A DNA stretch of 64,000 bases from contig OZ024743.1 in the NCBI GenBank assembly GCA_964016885.1, positions 179,968,974 through 180,032,973 on the forward strand, read 5' to 3'. Every line of letters begins with the position of its first letter. Positions within the stretch are counted from its first letter, which is position 1. Positions 26,033 through 41,929 of this stretch are shown here, one piece after another. Position numbers and translations under genes: made by a program. The notes under the pieces are model-generated. The model was given only the letters and a program-made list of their open reading frames with translations. It was not told the origin of the DNA and searched no databases. The stretch is from Eledone cirrhosa. Lineage: Eukaryota > Mollusca > Cephalopoda > Octopoda > Eledonidae.

Positions 26033-26245
26033 TACCTTGCCAGACTGTTTGATATTATCTTCTCTCGTAAAGATGAAAAAGACAAAGGCAATGTGATATT
26101 TTTACGCTTCACTCTTGGCTACAGAATGAAAAGACAATCTATTCGCTGTTGAAATTCAGCCAATAAATAGAAACTCTTACCATTATGTATTTCATTCAAA
26201 GACATTAAATTATTTCTTAAATACCTTTTCACTCTGAGAAAATCA
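26033..26245 (+). repeat. Dispersed repeat, copy 2 of 2
   Basis: Related to 15973-16190, same strand (caaaggcaatgtgatatttt, cattcaaagacattaaatta). It is diverged. Confidence 0.6.
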
Positions 26246-26550
26246 TGCGTTCATTTATGTCGAAACAACACCCTCGACGTTTGTGGATTCTAATTCATCA
26301 TTATTCTATAAATATAAATGATTTCTGTTACGAGCAGTACTTATCCAAAGAGGTCTATATTATTTGGTTCTATTTCTAAGACAAAGTTATTCTTTTAAAA
26401 TGTCTACCCTCATAAATTCCTCTTCGGTCAACTTTGTCACCCCTTCCATTGTCCAACGGATATGATTAATACTTGGTACTTGTGATGTCAATTTAATTAT
26501 CTTTATTTGCCGTATGAATTCCCATGACCTCATACCAAATATATATATTA
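26246..26550. other. AT-rich unique DNA
   Basis: Nothing recognised. Confidence 0.65.
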
Positions 26551-26740
26551 TAGCACAATAATAAACTGTAGATAATCAATTCTAAGTTTCTTTAACTGAC
26601 TAAATGATAAAGCTAAAGCCACACTTGAATACACAATTGTTATGAAATGTATTCACGCAGTACACGTTTACAGCACAATTTTTAGGCTATAAAATATAAT
26701 GAAAGTAGATTCTCAAGCCAAGCTAACTCCAGAATATTGA
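26551..26740 (+). repeat. Duplicated segment, SINE-free copy
   Basis: It matches 27464-27607 plus 27781-27820. The junction aaatataatgaaagtag is uninterrupted here, so this copy shows the site before SINE insertion. Confidence 0.9.
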
Positions 26741-27310
<570 letters not shown>

Positions 27311-27463
27311 ACGAAAAATCAGTGATGCATCTGAAATCAATTTATTGTGTGTTACAATTGTTTCGCCGACAGCTCGAGACACGATCATTACATGGATCTT
27401 GTCTGACTCTGGACCTGCGGGCTCGTCGGACACGTCTAATGCTTTAGGAGCAAATTCTTTCAC

Positions 27464-27820
27464 TAGCACAATAATAAACTGTAGATAATCAATTCTAAGT
27501 TGCTTTAACTGACTAAATGATAAAGCCACACTTGAATACACAATTGTTATGAAATGTATTCACGCAGTACACGTTTACAGCACAATTTTAAAGTTATAAA
27601 ATATAATTGGTTCTACTTTTTGGCACAAGGCCAGCAATTACCCAGTACATTAATGGTACTTTATTTTATCGACCCCGTAAGGATGAAAGGCAAAGTTAAC
27701 CTCGGCGGGATTTGAACTCAGAATGGCAAGGGCCGTAACTCTATGCGTCAAAGTATGGCGTCCGACCCTCTACCGATAATGAAAGTAGATTCTCAAGCCA
27801 AGCTAACTCCAGAATATTGA
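27464..27820 (+). repeat. Duplicated segment, SINE-containing copy
   Basis: It is homologous to 26551-26740 with small differences, split by the SINE at 27608-27775. Confidence 0.9.
27608..27775 (-). mobile_element. tRNA-derived SINE, 5'-truncated
   Basis: The minus strand has the B-box-like gagttcaaatcccgccg, the body ttatccttacggggtcgata and the tail ccttgtgcc. The 5-bp target duplication ataat (27603-27607, 27776-27780) is confirmed by the uninterrupted copy at 26551-26740. Confidence 0.93.
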
Positions 27821-27870
27821 GTGCTCAACCGGCATACCGCCTATGGAAGCATTATTAGCTTCCATCAGAC

Positions 27871-27903
<33 letters not shown>

Positions 27904-27949
27904 TATATTCAGCATCTGATACCTTTTTCGCCTTAACTCTCCTGCTCTG

Positions 27950-28767
<818 letters not shown>

Positions 28768-28855
<88 letters not shown>
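28768..28855. repeat. (CT)n(TA)n microsatellite
   Basis: CT run then TA run. Confidence 0.97.
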
Positions 28856-28859
<4 letters not shown>

Positions 28860-28861
<2 letters not shown>

Positions 28862-29060
28862 TTCTTAAGCCAAACAAAAGGGTCGTTTGGCCGGTGCTTA
28901 TCCTGGTTTCATGGTGTGAAGTGACTGAAAGTACAAGACTTCCCCCTTGACAGGACGCCAGACTATCGCAGGGTTAAACACCCACCTATTCATGGTACTC
29001 CCTTTCAGTTGAGTATACTGGAGCAACGTGAAATGAAGTGTTTTGCTCAAGAACACAAGA
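28860..29060 (+). mobile_element. SINE-like dispersed sequence
   Basis: It contains actggagcaacgtgaaatg and gaagtgttttgctcaagaac, followed by acaag. This resembles a conserved central domain that I recall from mollusc SINEs. There is no second copy in the window and no clear tRNA head, so the call rests on recollection. Confidence 0.4.
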
Positions 29061-30535
29061 CGCCACTCAGCTAGTGGATAATCCTCATTATCTAGATATT
29101 AAAATGTGGCAACATCAGAAAACAGGTCTAGGAAATGATCTTATGTTTTCTGATCTTAGGGGCCAAGATATTCTGGGCTATCCATTGGCCTGTAGCGTCT
29201 TTATGAAATGTGTATGGCCTGGTCCTCCGCCTAACTGCATTTATTACGGATTCGTGGGAGTTCATTCCATATTTATCCAGTATTAGTACTGTCCTTGAGC
29301 AGCACACTTTATTTCAGATGATATTAGTAATTGGAATATCCTATAGAATCATTTTTCCTTAGTCTTATTTGATGAAGTTCACCTCCCTCCGTAAGTGAAT
29401 AAGGGCTGGGATTTTGTTGTTTTGTTTATTAAAACAATCTTAATTAATCTCCGGAACCTAACATGTTATTGCACCTTAGAGGTCATAACACCTGTCCGTT
29501 TATCGCCCGCAACATTTTTGAAGAAATTTTATTTTATCACCTTTAAGCTTTGTTTGGTAAAGTGAAGATTTTATTTCGCTCTCAAAAATAACAAGAACAA
29601 ACGAAAGTCAATCTCAATATGATTTCATACCAGAATCTAGAAAGAAGTAAATAAGCATTTTAACACATTTAATCTAACATTATATCATTTGTACTACTGC
29701 ACTTCTTTAAAACGAACTGTCATATCAAAATCAATGCAGTGAAATTTATAGATGTTTTAATAAAATGTTGACTTCAATGATTGATGTTAAAATGATTATT
29801 AAATAATGCGATTTCTTGGCATGTTTTCCAGTTACAATCATTCAATATATTTTCCTTCGATGAAATACTTTGAAAAGATGTCTCCGTTGTATTGAAATGT
29901 ATTGTTTATTTCATATATTTTATATAAACTTAGCGCATATTGTAGTGGCACGCTTCCAATATATCATAACGGTTAGAATATTACATTGAATATGTTCCAG
30001 GGATATTTAAACATTACTTCAAATATAATGTCAGTTGTCTATCAGGATATGTTGCGATAGCCTACATGTCTTGATATTGTATTTTCTTTTAGTCTGGTTA
30101 GTCAAAAGGCAATATTTTGTATAATGTTAGTATACAATTTTGGCACAATATATACAAGACCGTTATTGCTCCAATCGGTCCACAAGACACTAAGAAAATA
30201 TCCAAAACTATTGACTAACGCAAATAAAAGAAATAAACAATTAAAGAAAGAAAAAAACGTTCTTGGCCAACCCTTCTCCTGAGGCCTAACATCACACATC
30301 CTCCCTCTCCTGTAGCCTAACATCACACCTGTTATTCAGGGCAAATATCGGCCAAAATTAATAGAAGTTATCTGTATTAATGGAGCTATAGAATTCCTAA
30401 TGATAAAAAAGTTAAATCATGAAACATTTTAAATGATGAACTCCATATTAAAGTGTAGAGTATAGAAACCCGGTATAAAATCGCGAAAGGCATATTTTCA
30501 ATTAATAATGTTTTCTTATTTAAGTACAAAGCCTC
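29061..30535. other. AT-rich DNA without recognised features
   Basis: Small ORFs (for example 29038-29286 and 30102-30326) have no recognisable composition or motifs. Confidence 0.65.
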
Positions 30536-30718
30536 GGGAAGGGAATGCCGATTAAATCGACCCCAGTGTGTTACATATATTTTATTTTTTCGATCCCTTA
30601 ATGATCAAAGGCAAAGCTAACCTCGACTGGATGTGAACTCAGAACGTAAATGGTTGTAACTCTATACCGCAAAGCATATTGTTCGACGCTCTACCGATAG
30701 TGCCAATCCGTCACCGTG
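30536..30718 (-). mobile_element. tRNA-derived SINE
   Basis: Plus-strand view of the inverted SINE: ttaatgatcaaaggcaaag, gaactcagaacg (B-box side), ctctaccgatagtgccaatc (head). Confidence 0.85.
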
Positions 30719-30944
30719 CAAATTTCATCTAATAATGAATTCCGATATATGTAACATTAAGTGATTTGGAAATGTCACTAACCTGAGCAGAGGACCCTAA
30801 TAACAGATAATTCTTTCAGGACTTCCGAAACCAATTCACATATCAGTAAATGATAAAGGATTGTTGTTTCCGTGGTTTAGTAAGTAATAAAACCAGGTTT
30901 GAAGACAGCCGATTTCTTCCAGGGAAGGATAGTGGAAGAACCAA

Positions 30945-31090
30945 CCCAGTACTAGACTGGTACTTTTTTTGTCGAGCTCGAATGGACAAAGTAGACTTCG
31001 GTGGGATTAGAACTCAGATATCAGAGAGCCGGAACGAATATCAGAAAGCATTATATCCGACGTTCTAACGATTCTGCCAATTCACCGCCA
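30945..31090 (-). mobile_element. tRNA-derived SINE, diverged
   Basis: Contains gaactcagatatcag and cgattctgccaattcaccgc, inverted matches to the SINE head. The body is more altered than in other copies. Confidence 0.75.
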
Positions 31091-33305
<2,215 letters not shown>

Positions 33306-33306
<1 letters not shown>

Positions 33307-33698
33307 TTGGTAAACGGAATAGAAAATGCTGACAAATTGTTCACAGTTGAAAAATGGTTTAATTAGGAATAAAAGAGTATTAGTGATTGTATGGGTTAGT
33401 ATTCAGTTGTGGTTTTAAGTTTTTAAGTTTTTACCGGTTGCGCATTTCTAAATGCTTTTCAAAAATAATTTTGAGATAGAGTGTCCGTGCTGTTTGCTCT
33501 GATAGAGCAAACAGCACGGACACTCTATCTCAAAATTATTTTTGAAAAGCATTTAGAAATGCGCAACCGGTAAAAACTTAAAAACTTAAAACCACAACTG
33601 AATACTAACCCATACAATCACTAATACTCTTTTATTCCTAATTAAACCATTTTTCAACTGTGAACAATTTGTCAGCATTTTCTATTCCGTTTACCAAT
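33306..33698. mobile_element. Perfect foldback element, 195-bp arms
   Basis: 33306-33500 and 33504-33698 are exact inverted copies with a 3-nt loop (gat). The outer end is attggtaaacggaatag and the inner end tgtttgctct. It encodes no protein. The right flank (tataataacttgtgtgtt...) is shared with the short relative at 24821-24899. Confidence 0.9.
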
Positions 33699-33732
33699 AT
33701 ATAATAACTTGTGTGTTACACCTCTATTCTTT

Positions 33733-33738
<6 letters not shown>

Positions 33739-33828
<90 letters not shown>
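33739..33828. repeat. (TA)n microsatellite
   Basis: Pure TA run after the shared flank. Confidence 0.97.
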
Positions 33829-33831
<3 letters not shown>

Positions 33832-34421
33832 GTGTGTTTAATATTTTGTCAGTAGTAAACATTATATCTCAATGGATAATATCGCTTAGACTATATCACA
33901 GAGAACTTTATAAATACAAATATAGAGCCATCTCACATAAGGCTCAGAATTACCTGACGGGATGATTGAAGTAAAGCGCTTTAAAATAAAGATCTTCACT
34001 ACCGTATCATCAGAGGCAACAAATTTCCCGAGATATGGGGTTTTTCCGGGTACCTTCATAAAAAGAGAGAGAGAGAAGGATAGAGAGAAACAGATAGTGG
34101 TAGTGAGAGAGTAGATTGAACGAGAGACATAGAGAGAAGGAGAGGAGACAGAGAAGGAAAAGTGAAGAGAGAGAGAGAGAGTTGTGGGTTTGTTGTGTGT
34201 GTATATATATATATATGTGAGTGTGTGTGTATATATGTGTGTGTGTGTGTATATGTGTGCGTGTGTTTTTGACCAGTATATATTGATCACAGACATCCAC
34301 ATATATACACACACACACATATATATAAACACATACACAAACGTATATATATGGGCCTTCCAGTTTCATTTTCCGTTATATACATGTCTGTGAATATTTT
34401 AATTATTTTAAAACATACATA
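33829..34421. other. Low-complexity DNA (GA, TG, CA, TA)
   Basis: GA-rich at 34065-34190, TG/TA/CA mixtures at 34190-34350. No gene is seen. Confidence 0.75.
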
Positions 34422-34623
34422 AGGACGATGGATTGGCAGTATCGTTCTACCATTGAACAACATATTTTGTGGCATAGAGTGATGACCATTTACGTTCTAG
34501 GTTTTTCTTTGCCTTACGGAGTCGATAAAATAAAGTACCCGTAACACACTGAGATCGATTTGATCGACTTTCAGCACTCCCAAAATGGTTGCCCTTGTGC
34601 CTAAATCAGAAACCATTATGAGA
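34422..34623 (+). mobile_element. tRNA-derived SINE
   Basis: Head ggacgatggattggcagtat, body gagtcgataaaataaagtac and tail cttgtgcctaaatcagaaac. The B-box has lost several bases (gttctaggtt). Confidence 0.85.
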
Positions 34624-35580
34624 GGAATAGTTTTAGTGGCAGATATGAAAATAAAATGATGTACTTTTATCCATTTTAATCGAAGTCCCCTCCTCCAAAA
34701 TTATTGGCATTGTCTTTTAATCAGAAACCGTAACGTATATGTATCTTTTGTACAAAAATGTATATTTTCCATACCAATATATTTATGCACATGTTGACAT
34801 GCTTTACAATTTCACGCTAATTACTCGCTTTCTTCTTTAGACGCGGAAAATTCTTCGATTATCATGTCTGTTTAATGAATGTGTTGATATGAAGAGATGG
34901 ATGCTTTCCAGATATCTGCCGAATTTATTTTACAAAACATAATTTACAAAACTGAAATTAACGCGCTATATTTAATAAGATTTATGATGGAGAAATCGTA
35001 GGTTAATATTATTACGATTTCATTAGTTAGCCGGAATTACATGGCTAATTAGCTATTGAAACATTGAATAGTTAAACTAATCTAAACGAAAACACTGACA
35101 GTTCGAACAAAAACAAATACCATTAAGTGTAGTTAAGCATGAACAACTTAAATGGAAATATAAAGTAAAGGTGGGAGTTTTCTTTAATGGAATTTGTTTT
35201 TGGCTTACGCATGTTCAACATTATGCCTGTTAGTAACATAAAGGAAAGAAACAAAAAAACATTACATCATAAAATATCGACAGAAAACTGTTTCCTCCCT
35301 GCACACAATTCACACATTTAATCATTGGAATAAAATTAGGAAAGACTTATAAAAAAATTTAAAGATTATTACACAATCTAAAATAGTTTAAATAAAAATA
35401 TAAACTGCATTGCTTCGCATTAAATAAACAGATTTCGGAAATATTATCAACATATGATAGATAAACAGCCGCATTTTCACAATACTGAGAGATTGAGAGG
35501 GCAAAAGAAACGGATGCAGTAACTCTGCCAGCAATGTTGAAGTATTTTGTAGAGTTAGACTACAACCACAGCTATTCTTT
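34624..35580. other. AT-rich unique DNA
   Basis: Nothing recognised. Confidence 0.7.
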
Positions 35581-35615
<35 letters not shown>

Positions 35616-35660
35616 GTAGTAGTACTACTGCTGCTGCTGCTTGTTGTTGTTGTTGTCGTT
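35581..35660. repeat. (ACT)n(GCT)n(GTT)n trinucleotide microsatellite
   Basis: Tri-nucleotide runs with an ACT/AGT inversion near 35615. It adjoins the 3' end of the minus-strand LINE. Confidence 0.95.
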
Positions 35661-36480
35661 AATTCACCTCAGACGCCTGAGGATCCTCCTCAAAAGGGCT
35701 AGAGATGCGACTGGGAGACGGACTAATTCCTCTAAGGAATGCCGAGTTGGTGATGGTATCTCTCGATCGCCAATGCAGAGCATCGTAGCCAGACGTGTTC
35801 AGACTCCTCCTCCTCTTCACCGCAGAGTCTGCAAGTGCTGTCTTCACGTTTGTCAGTCAGTAGCTGCCACCTGCCAAGTGCTGGATGGTGCCCACTTCTG
35901 AAGTCGATAAGGTGGGGGAGATCAACCTTGTCTATAACATGTTTGACTCTCTCGTCCGGCGGTTTGCTGAAGGTTTAGATAGTTCTCTTGTGGGTGAAGG
36001 GTGCTGGTCTACACCCACTTTTGATGAGAGCTTGTCTCGTGGCATGGTCAGCAGGGGTGTTAGGTTGTGGAAGTGAGGAGCCCTGATTTGCGAGTTTGTC
36101 TGCTAGTTCATTCCCTTTTAGATTACAATGACCAGGGACCCATACAACAGTTAGGTTTTTATCTTCTCCGAGGTTGTTAACTGCTGCCTGGAGTTCTGTT
36201 ATAATGGGATCTTTGGGGGCAGAGTTGTCGATTGCCTGAACTAGAGATTTACAGTCGCAGATGATGGTCGCCGAAGTGTTTTTGCGTTATTGGTTTGTAA
36301 CCAGTGGATGGCTTCTCTAAGCGCAGCTTTTTCTGAGTGAAAGGAGCTACTCCTACGCCTATTGCTGTACGCCACACGTGGACGACCTCACCATCTTTCA
36401 TGATGACCATACCAGCTCCGCCATCGGTAGTGCCTTCTTTTGTAGACCCATCGGTGTAGATTTGAACATCTGACGGGGCG
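35655..36480 (-). pseudogene. RNase H and CCHC end of the I-type LINE
   Basis: Minus strand. RNase H begins VQIYTDGSTKEGTTDGGAGM (first catalytic Asp), then SEKAALREAIHWLQ (Glu), ICDCKSLVQAIDNSA (Asp) and VVWVPGHCNLKGNELADKLA (His and last Asp). All four active-site positions are visible, but in different frames. The C terminus reads HPALGRWQLLTDKREDSTC and CRLCGEEEEESEHVWLRC, a CCHC knuckle. Frameshifts are near 36340 and 36270. Confidence 0.82.
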
Positions 36481-36576
36481 AGAGTTGATATGGTGTCTAA
36501 GGCTGACGTCAGTTGTTGGTTTGCGTTTTGGGACTTTGATGTATTGGTGTAGATTACATGTATGGGGGTGGGTTAG

Positions 36577-38400
36577 CTATGGGGGAGGTTCTGGGTCTTT
36601 GGGTAGGGGTGTCGTGGGGATAAGATGTAGTCGTGCCAGGTGCTGGGATTGGGTGCCTCTCCAGTCTGTCTTATTGAGCCTTTTTCGGCAGCTGGTATTG
36701 AAAGCTTTGTGCCGTTCGCCCGTCTTTGGTAGGTTTCCCCAGTGATCAGCTTTAAGCAGTGAAAATGTTGAGAATCTGGAGGAGAGCGTAGGTAACTGGG
36801 ATTCTGCTAGCACAGTGTCGGTCGGCGTGGTTCTGACTTGGCCAGTGATGGCTCGAGCCACGTCTAGTTGTACTCTTTCGAGCTTGCCGATCTTGATGGC
36901 AGACAACCAGTGTGTCCAAGCCGGGGCCGCATATTCTGCGATGCTTCGTTGTACAGCAGTGTAGATTTGACGAAATCCGCCTTCTTCCATCCCCACGTCG
37001 TTCCTGCTACAGTTTTTAGTAGGTTCGTTCTCGATTGGATAGTTCGACATACCTTCTCGACATGTTCCCCAAAGGTTAACTACCGATCGTATGTGATGCT
37101 CAGGAATTTTTAGGAAAGGGTTGCAAGAAAGTTGCTTCCCGGTTATTGCGATACTGGGCTGCCACTTTGCCTCTGATCTAGTTTCCTTGCTCCATTCAGC
37201 TACCTTGTCAACCTATTTTTGTAGTAGGACGGCTACTTCATCTTTATTCCTTCCGTTACACGCGATCGCCAGATCATCTGCGTAGGCGCTGACGTGCGTA
37301 GATTCTTCAAATCCATCTAGGAGGCTGTTTATGTAGACCGTGAAGAGGATTGGAGACAGGACGACCCCTTGTGGAAGGCCTTCTTTAAACACTCTGCTTC
37401 TACTTGTCGTTCAGTTAAGACGGACTCTCGCGGTCGGTTCACGAACCATGTCGACAGCCATTCAACAAAACGTAGGGGAACACCAAGCCTCAGCATGCTC
37501 TGCAGTAGTCCAGTTCTCCAGACACGATCTTACGCCCTGCTAAAGTCTAAAAAGGTGGCTAGGGAGGTTTTGCGCTGCGACGACTGGAAACCATCCGAGA
37601 TGAATTGGCAGAGTCGGAGGCATTGATCGGTTGTACTGCGTCCTTTGCTGAAACCCGCCTGCCAGGGACTGAGAATCGAATGCTCCTCGAGCCTCCATGA
37701 CAGGCGGATAGCAATCAGTCTTTCAAGTAGTTTTCCTATTGTTGAGGTCAGTGATATTGGGCAGTAGCTCCCTACTTCTGCTGGATCTTTGCCTTTTTTG
37801 TGGAAAGGTATGATTGTCGCCGTCCGCCAAGACTGAGGGCACCAATTTTTCGTCCAACTATGGTTTACAATTTGCAAAAGTTCAATTTGAATAGATTTGG
37901 TTAGGTGTTTGAGAAGGTCTGGCGCTATTCCATCTGGACCTGCTGTTTTACGTGCTTCGGTCTTTTTTATTGCAGCGTTGAGTTCATCCAGGGGGAAATC
38001 GGCTTCTATCCTTTGCCTGGGGGCAAGGAGCAGGTCTTTCATTTCTCTTTTCAATAGTCTTCCTGTCCGTCTTGATTCTTTGTCGCTCTTTCTTCCACTT
38101 ATAGTGGCATACTCTCGTACAAAAGCTGCAGCCTTCCCCCGGTCGCTGGCGTAGACAGTACCTTCATATGTCAAAGATTTCCCAGTTGACTTTCAAGCTT
38201 TGCGACATAATGACTTTACCGTAGCCCATGCCTGCTTGGTATCTTTCGTTTCTGAGATTTTTTGTAAGCGATTTCGCCACGTTTCCCTTTCTTCTTCTGT
38301 GAGTCTTGCAATTTCTTTGCAGGTCTCCATCCATTCAGCACGGTTTTTTCCCCTGTCACGCCGCAATTTGTTACGCAATTTGTTACTGCTGCTTCTGTTG
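36577..38400 (-). pseudogene. RT region of the I-type LINE
   Basis: Minus strand. It reads RNKLRRDRGKNRAEWMETCK, a TGA, then an open 214-codon stretch (38174-37530) with ARKTAGPDGIAPDLLKHL, WRTATIIPFHKKGKDPAEVG, SLTSTIGKLLERLI, FSKGRSTTDQCLRLCQF and motif A as ATFLDFSRA, followed by a stop and a shift. Motif B and the catalytic YADDLAIACN (about 37265-37295) are visible in another frame. The thumb continues at 37050-36577 (SIAEYAAPAWTHWLSAIKIG, LERVQLDVARAITGQVRTTP). Catalytic residues survive; the frame is broken at least three times. Confidence 0.85.
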
Positions 38401-38420
38401 CTGTAGTTGCATTTGTCAAA

Positions 38421-38794
38421 TTCTAATAAAATGAAAAGAAATACACATTATTGATTAGCGGGAGGGTATTTTGATTCTTCGCAGTAAAGAGTATATTCTT
38501 GAAATATTCCCCGTATATTAAATACATTATGGCAGGGGGTTGTCAGAATCACTAAAATGTTGAATAAAATATCTTGTGGTTTATTGTTATGTCCTATAGC
38601 ACCACCTTTCACCTTAAACAGATAAATAAAAAGTACCAAAACATGTAACTGACAACTACCATTCTCTCTCTCTCTCTCTCTCTCTCTTCCTCTCTCACAT
38701 TCTCTCTCTCTTCCTCTCTCACATTCTCTCTCTCTTCCTCACTCACATTCTTTCTTTTTCTCTATCTATCTATCCTTTTATCTTCTTCGCTCAC
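38421..38794. other. Spacer with a CT-rich microsatellite
   Basis: 38663-38775 is (CT)n with cctctcacattctctctctc-type units repeated about three times. The rest shows nothing. Confidence 0.75.
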
Positions 38795-39165
38795 CTATTC
38801 CTGAGTAGGTTGTGGGGGCGGAGTCCTCAAACACTCTTTCCAGCAGGTCCTGTCAGAAGCAACCGTCTCTAACTGATCCAGCTGGATCCCAAAGTGAGAC
38901 CAGCCCAGCTCATGGATGTTATCCAACCATCTTTCTCGGAATCTACCCCTGGGTCTCCTTTTTTCGCTTAAAATCACCCCAGTGATTCTTTCTTGACACA
39001 TGCTAAGCAAATGCCCATAGTATCGAAGCTGTGATAACTTACAACTGGGAGGTGTGATCTCTCAATTCGGAGAAGTAAATGCTCTACCTGGAGTGACTCA
39101 CTGATCTCCGAGCTACATACTCTATCCAGTAACGTTACTTTAAAGGCCCTTGGGTCATTACCCAT
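38795..39165 (-). mobile_element. C-terminal end of a LINE ORF2
   Basis: Minus strand, with one frameshift: LLLRIERSHLP, RYYGHLLSMCQERITGVILS, RRPRGRFRERWLDNIHELGW, ASDRTCWKECL, stop. This is the usual 'GH..R....RGRP..RW.D.........A.DR..W' tail of LINE ORF2 proteins. It is 5'-truncated and the clade is not assigned. Confidence 0.72.
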
Positions 39166-39817
39166 GATTCATGACCATAATCACTATCCTCTGCATATTA
39201 CGATATGCGTTTTCCTTTATTGAGTTAGCTTCATGAATGTTATCATTTATCTGAAAAGAAATAACAATAATAACATTTATAAAAAGTTAACGATATTAAA
39301 CCTGTGCCCTGAAAGAACTGAGTAACCCTGTTTAGAACAAAAGTACGAATAATTACAGAGCAACATGAGGCAAATAAAACGACTCAATATAACACATTGT
39401 GTTGCGACATAATCCAAATAGAATATATTTAACGCCTCTGAAGCAATACTAAGTAATAAATTAATAAATTTAATTAGCGGTGAAAGTTTATGTAATCAAA
39501 TGTGAGGCACATTTAATTAATTGGAAGGTGGCTGTCTCCACCTTCCTGTATCTAGTGATATTGTATGCCCTCACACCCTACATTCCCTTCTGTTGAATGG
39601 GACATTCATGAAAAGTGGGTGTTGCGGCAGTCTTCAAACCAAATTAAGTTTTAATACTTGTATTGCATACACTCCCTTAGTTGGTTTCTACTAACGTAAC
39701 TATGTAACTGTGTGTGCCGTGACTGCATGTATGTGCGTACGTCTGCTCATGTGTGTTTCCATAAGGTCACACACCACTGTGTGTATACTTATGATCTAGA
39801 AATATGTATATACATAC

Positions 39818-39819
<2 letters not shown>
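39166..39819. other. AT-rich DNA
   Basis: A small hairpin ggaaggtggctgtctccaccttcc is at 39521-39544. Otherwise nothing is recognised. Confidence 0.65.
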
Positions 39820-39854
<35 letters not shown>

Positions 39855-39992
39855 AGTGTGTGTATGCATATGTGTGTATATATATATATACATACAATAT
39901 ATATATATATTTGTATATATATTCATACACATAGATGCATATATACATATACACATACATACATATATATATGTGTGTGTGGGGGGGGGGGG
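39820..39992. repeat. TA/TG/CA low-complexity tract with poly(G)
   Basis: Mixed dinucleotide runs ending in a 13-G stretch (39981-39993). Confidence 0.93.
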
Positions 39993-39993
39993 G

Positions 39994-40585
39994 TGCATAT
40001 ATATGATTAGGGACAAAGGTATAAAGCGAGAAAAGTAAGATGTAATGACAGATGAAAGTTTAGGAGTTGAGAAAATTGAGTCAATTAGGACGCTACTTCC
40101 TTAAGTGTTATTAAATGGTCCACCGTGACCTCCTTTTGGTACTTTTCATCAGGGAAGAAATAGAATAAATTCGACCGTGGGAAGTGACCCCAGCAAGCTA
40201 GTGTAATGGCTCAGTTGTTGCTGGTGATGGCAGTTCTGTTAATAGAGCTATTATATTGACCGTTATTTAGAAATCGCAAATAGATATTTATATATTCATA
40301 TGAAGACATTTCATTATATTCACATTTCATTATATTCATATATATGAAAATGCAATAATTGAATGAACTTCACTTGCATTTATCTGTCTGTCTATCTATC
40401 TATCTATATAATAGTATGAGTTGATAGATGTATATCAATCTATCTATCTGCATACCTACCTATCTATGTATCTGTCTGTGTATGTTTGTAGTTCCTGGAT
40501 TATGTTGTTGCTTCATATCTTTTTCTATACTCACTAAACGTCATCCATACACATAGATATTTGTATATATATATATATATATAAA
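39994..40585. other. Unique DNA with TCTA/TATC runs
   Basis: Short (TCTA)n stretches are at 40381-40410 and 40436-40475. No gene is seen. Confidence 0.65.
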
Positions 40586-40785
40586 TGTATGTATAGTATA
40601 TTTAATATACTGTATGTTTATTTAAAAACATTTTGAAGACCATTCGCTATGAGTTTTAAAGTAGTGACTATGTCACTTACTTTGTATCGGCAATAAACAT
40701 ACAGTATATTATCAAATATACTATACATATATTGATACATACATCGCTATTTCAGAGCACTGATACTAATTCGATATATATATAT
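40586..40785 (-). repeat. Diverged inverted copy of the 13.6-kb repeat
   Basis: It shares acattttgaagacca and tttaaagtagtgac with 13700-13750, and its minus strand has gtgctctgaaatag. Its two ends (tatagtatatttaatatact and its inverse near 40706-40729) form imperfect terminal repeats. Confidence 0.6.
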
Positions 40786-40799
40786 ATATATATATCACG

Positions 40800-41195
40800 A
40801 ACAAGATAGACGGAATGCCAGGCTTTGACTATTGGAGTGGATTAGAAAAGCTCAAACGTTACTCTTTCCAACTCCGCCGTGAGCGCTCTATTATTTGAAT
40901 GACGTGGAACATATTCCATCACCATTGTTCAACTGATGTTGGCATCATCTTTAAAATACACTTAAAACTTGGGTCCTGTGCTATTCTCCCTCAATCACAG
41001 TTACAACATTACGCCACATTTACTTCACCTCAACTGGTCCCGCTCTCTTTAACATTACACCAAAATACATTAAAACAGAAACGGATCCAATAAAATTCAA
41101 AGCATCTTTGGACAAATTCCTTCAAGAAATCAGTATAAACCTTCTATGTCTCTGTAAACAATAACTCTCTACCTGAGTGGACCATGGTATACAAA
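40800..41195 (+). mobile_element. C-terminal end of a CR1/L2-like LINE
   Basis: Plus strand with frameshifts: NKIDGMPGFDYW, LEKLKRYSFQLRRERSII, MTWNIFHH, SLFNITPKYIKTETDPIKF, KASLDKFLQEI, LPEWTMVY. The spacing 'LEKLK.YSL.RRRER.I' then 'LFN.LP..I' then 'FK..LD.FL' is the usual LINE ORF2 end in this group. 5'-truncated. Confidence 0.72.
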
Positions 41196-41276
41196 TCCTT
41201 AATTGAAAGACTTCGTTATGTGGTACAAGTTACACATGGTCTAATCCGATACTGGCGAAAACGAATGAAAGTCATC

Positions 41277-41282
<6 letters not shown>

Positions 41283-41347
<65 letters not shown>
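41283..41347. repeat. (TA)n microsatellite
   Basis: Pure TA run. Confidence 0.97.
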
Positions 41348-41350
<3 letters not shown>

Positions 41351-41583
41351 GAATATAAAAGAGAGATAAACACATGTATATACATATGTGTTCAATTCGT
41401 AAGGGTCCAGATTCGTAGGGTGAAAACATACTAACTATGAACAATAGGGTTTGCCAGACTCAATTTAAAATAATAAATCAAGAAAAGAAATACAAACGGA
41501 TATTGGGGCAACTGCCAGACACCCACGCAGCTTTTGGTATTTCTGTTTCGCAATTTTAGCGAAGGGAATTACCAATTTTTTTG

Positions 41584-41682
41584 CTCATCAGTGGATGTAA
41601 AATTAGTAAACCCTTCACTTCTAAGTGTCTCAGAAGACTGAATAGAAGTGAAGGGTGTACTAATTTTTCACCCACTGATGAG
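41584..41682. repeat. Imperfect hairpin, 39-bp arms
   Basis: 41584-41622 pairs with 41644-41682 with three mismatches; the loop is 21 nt. Outer sequence ctcatcagtgg / ccactgatgag. Possibly the remnant of a MITE. Confidence 0.75.
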
Positions 41683-41929
41683 GCATCTTTTTAATGAATC
41701 CCCCGTTGACACCGATAACTGCTTCAATAGGAGGTCTGAAATATTCACATGCTTGAATCACATGGTATTTAGATAAGTGAATATGAAAATTTAAACAGGA
41801 TAAAGATTTAAATAGGTATGGTCAACTGGTGGCAAAGTAGCATTAAATGAAAACGTGTGAAGCAAGGGGAAACTTAATTTCCAACAATAGCTGTTAAATT
41901 GACTCCTGGCGGAATACTCAACATATAAG

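Larger units (their letters stand above)
35655..38420 (-). mobile_element. I/Jockey-type LINE with RNase H, 5'-truncated
   Basis: Minus-strand element of about 2.8 kb containing, in order, the end of an N-terminal domain, RT, thumb, RNase H and a CCHC C-terminal end. It is bordered at its 3' side by a trinucleotide repeat. The presence of RNase H after RT points to the I superclade rather than RTE or CR1. It is inactive because of many frame breaks. Confidence 0.85.

Noticed and set aside
30850..31068. 72-codon ORF as a gene
   Set aside because: It overlaps an inverted SINE and runs into its tRNA-like head.
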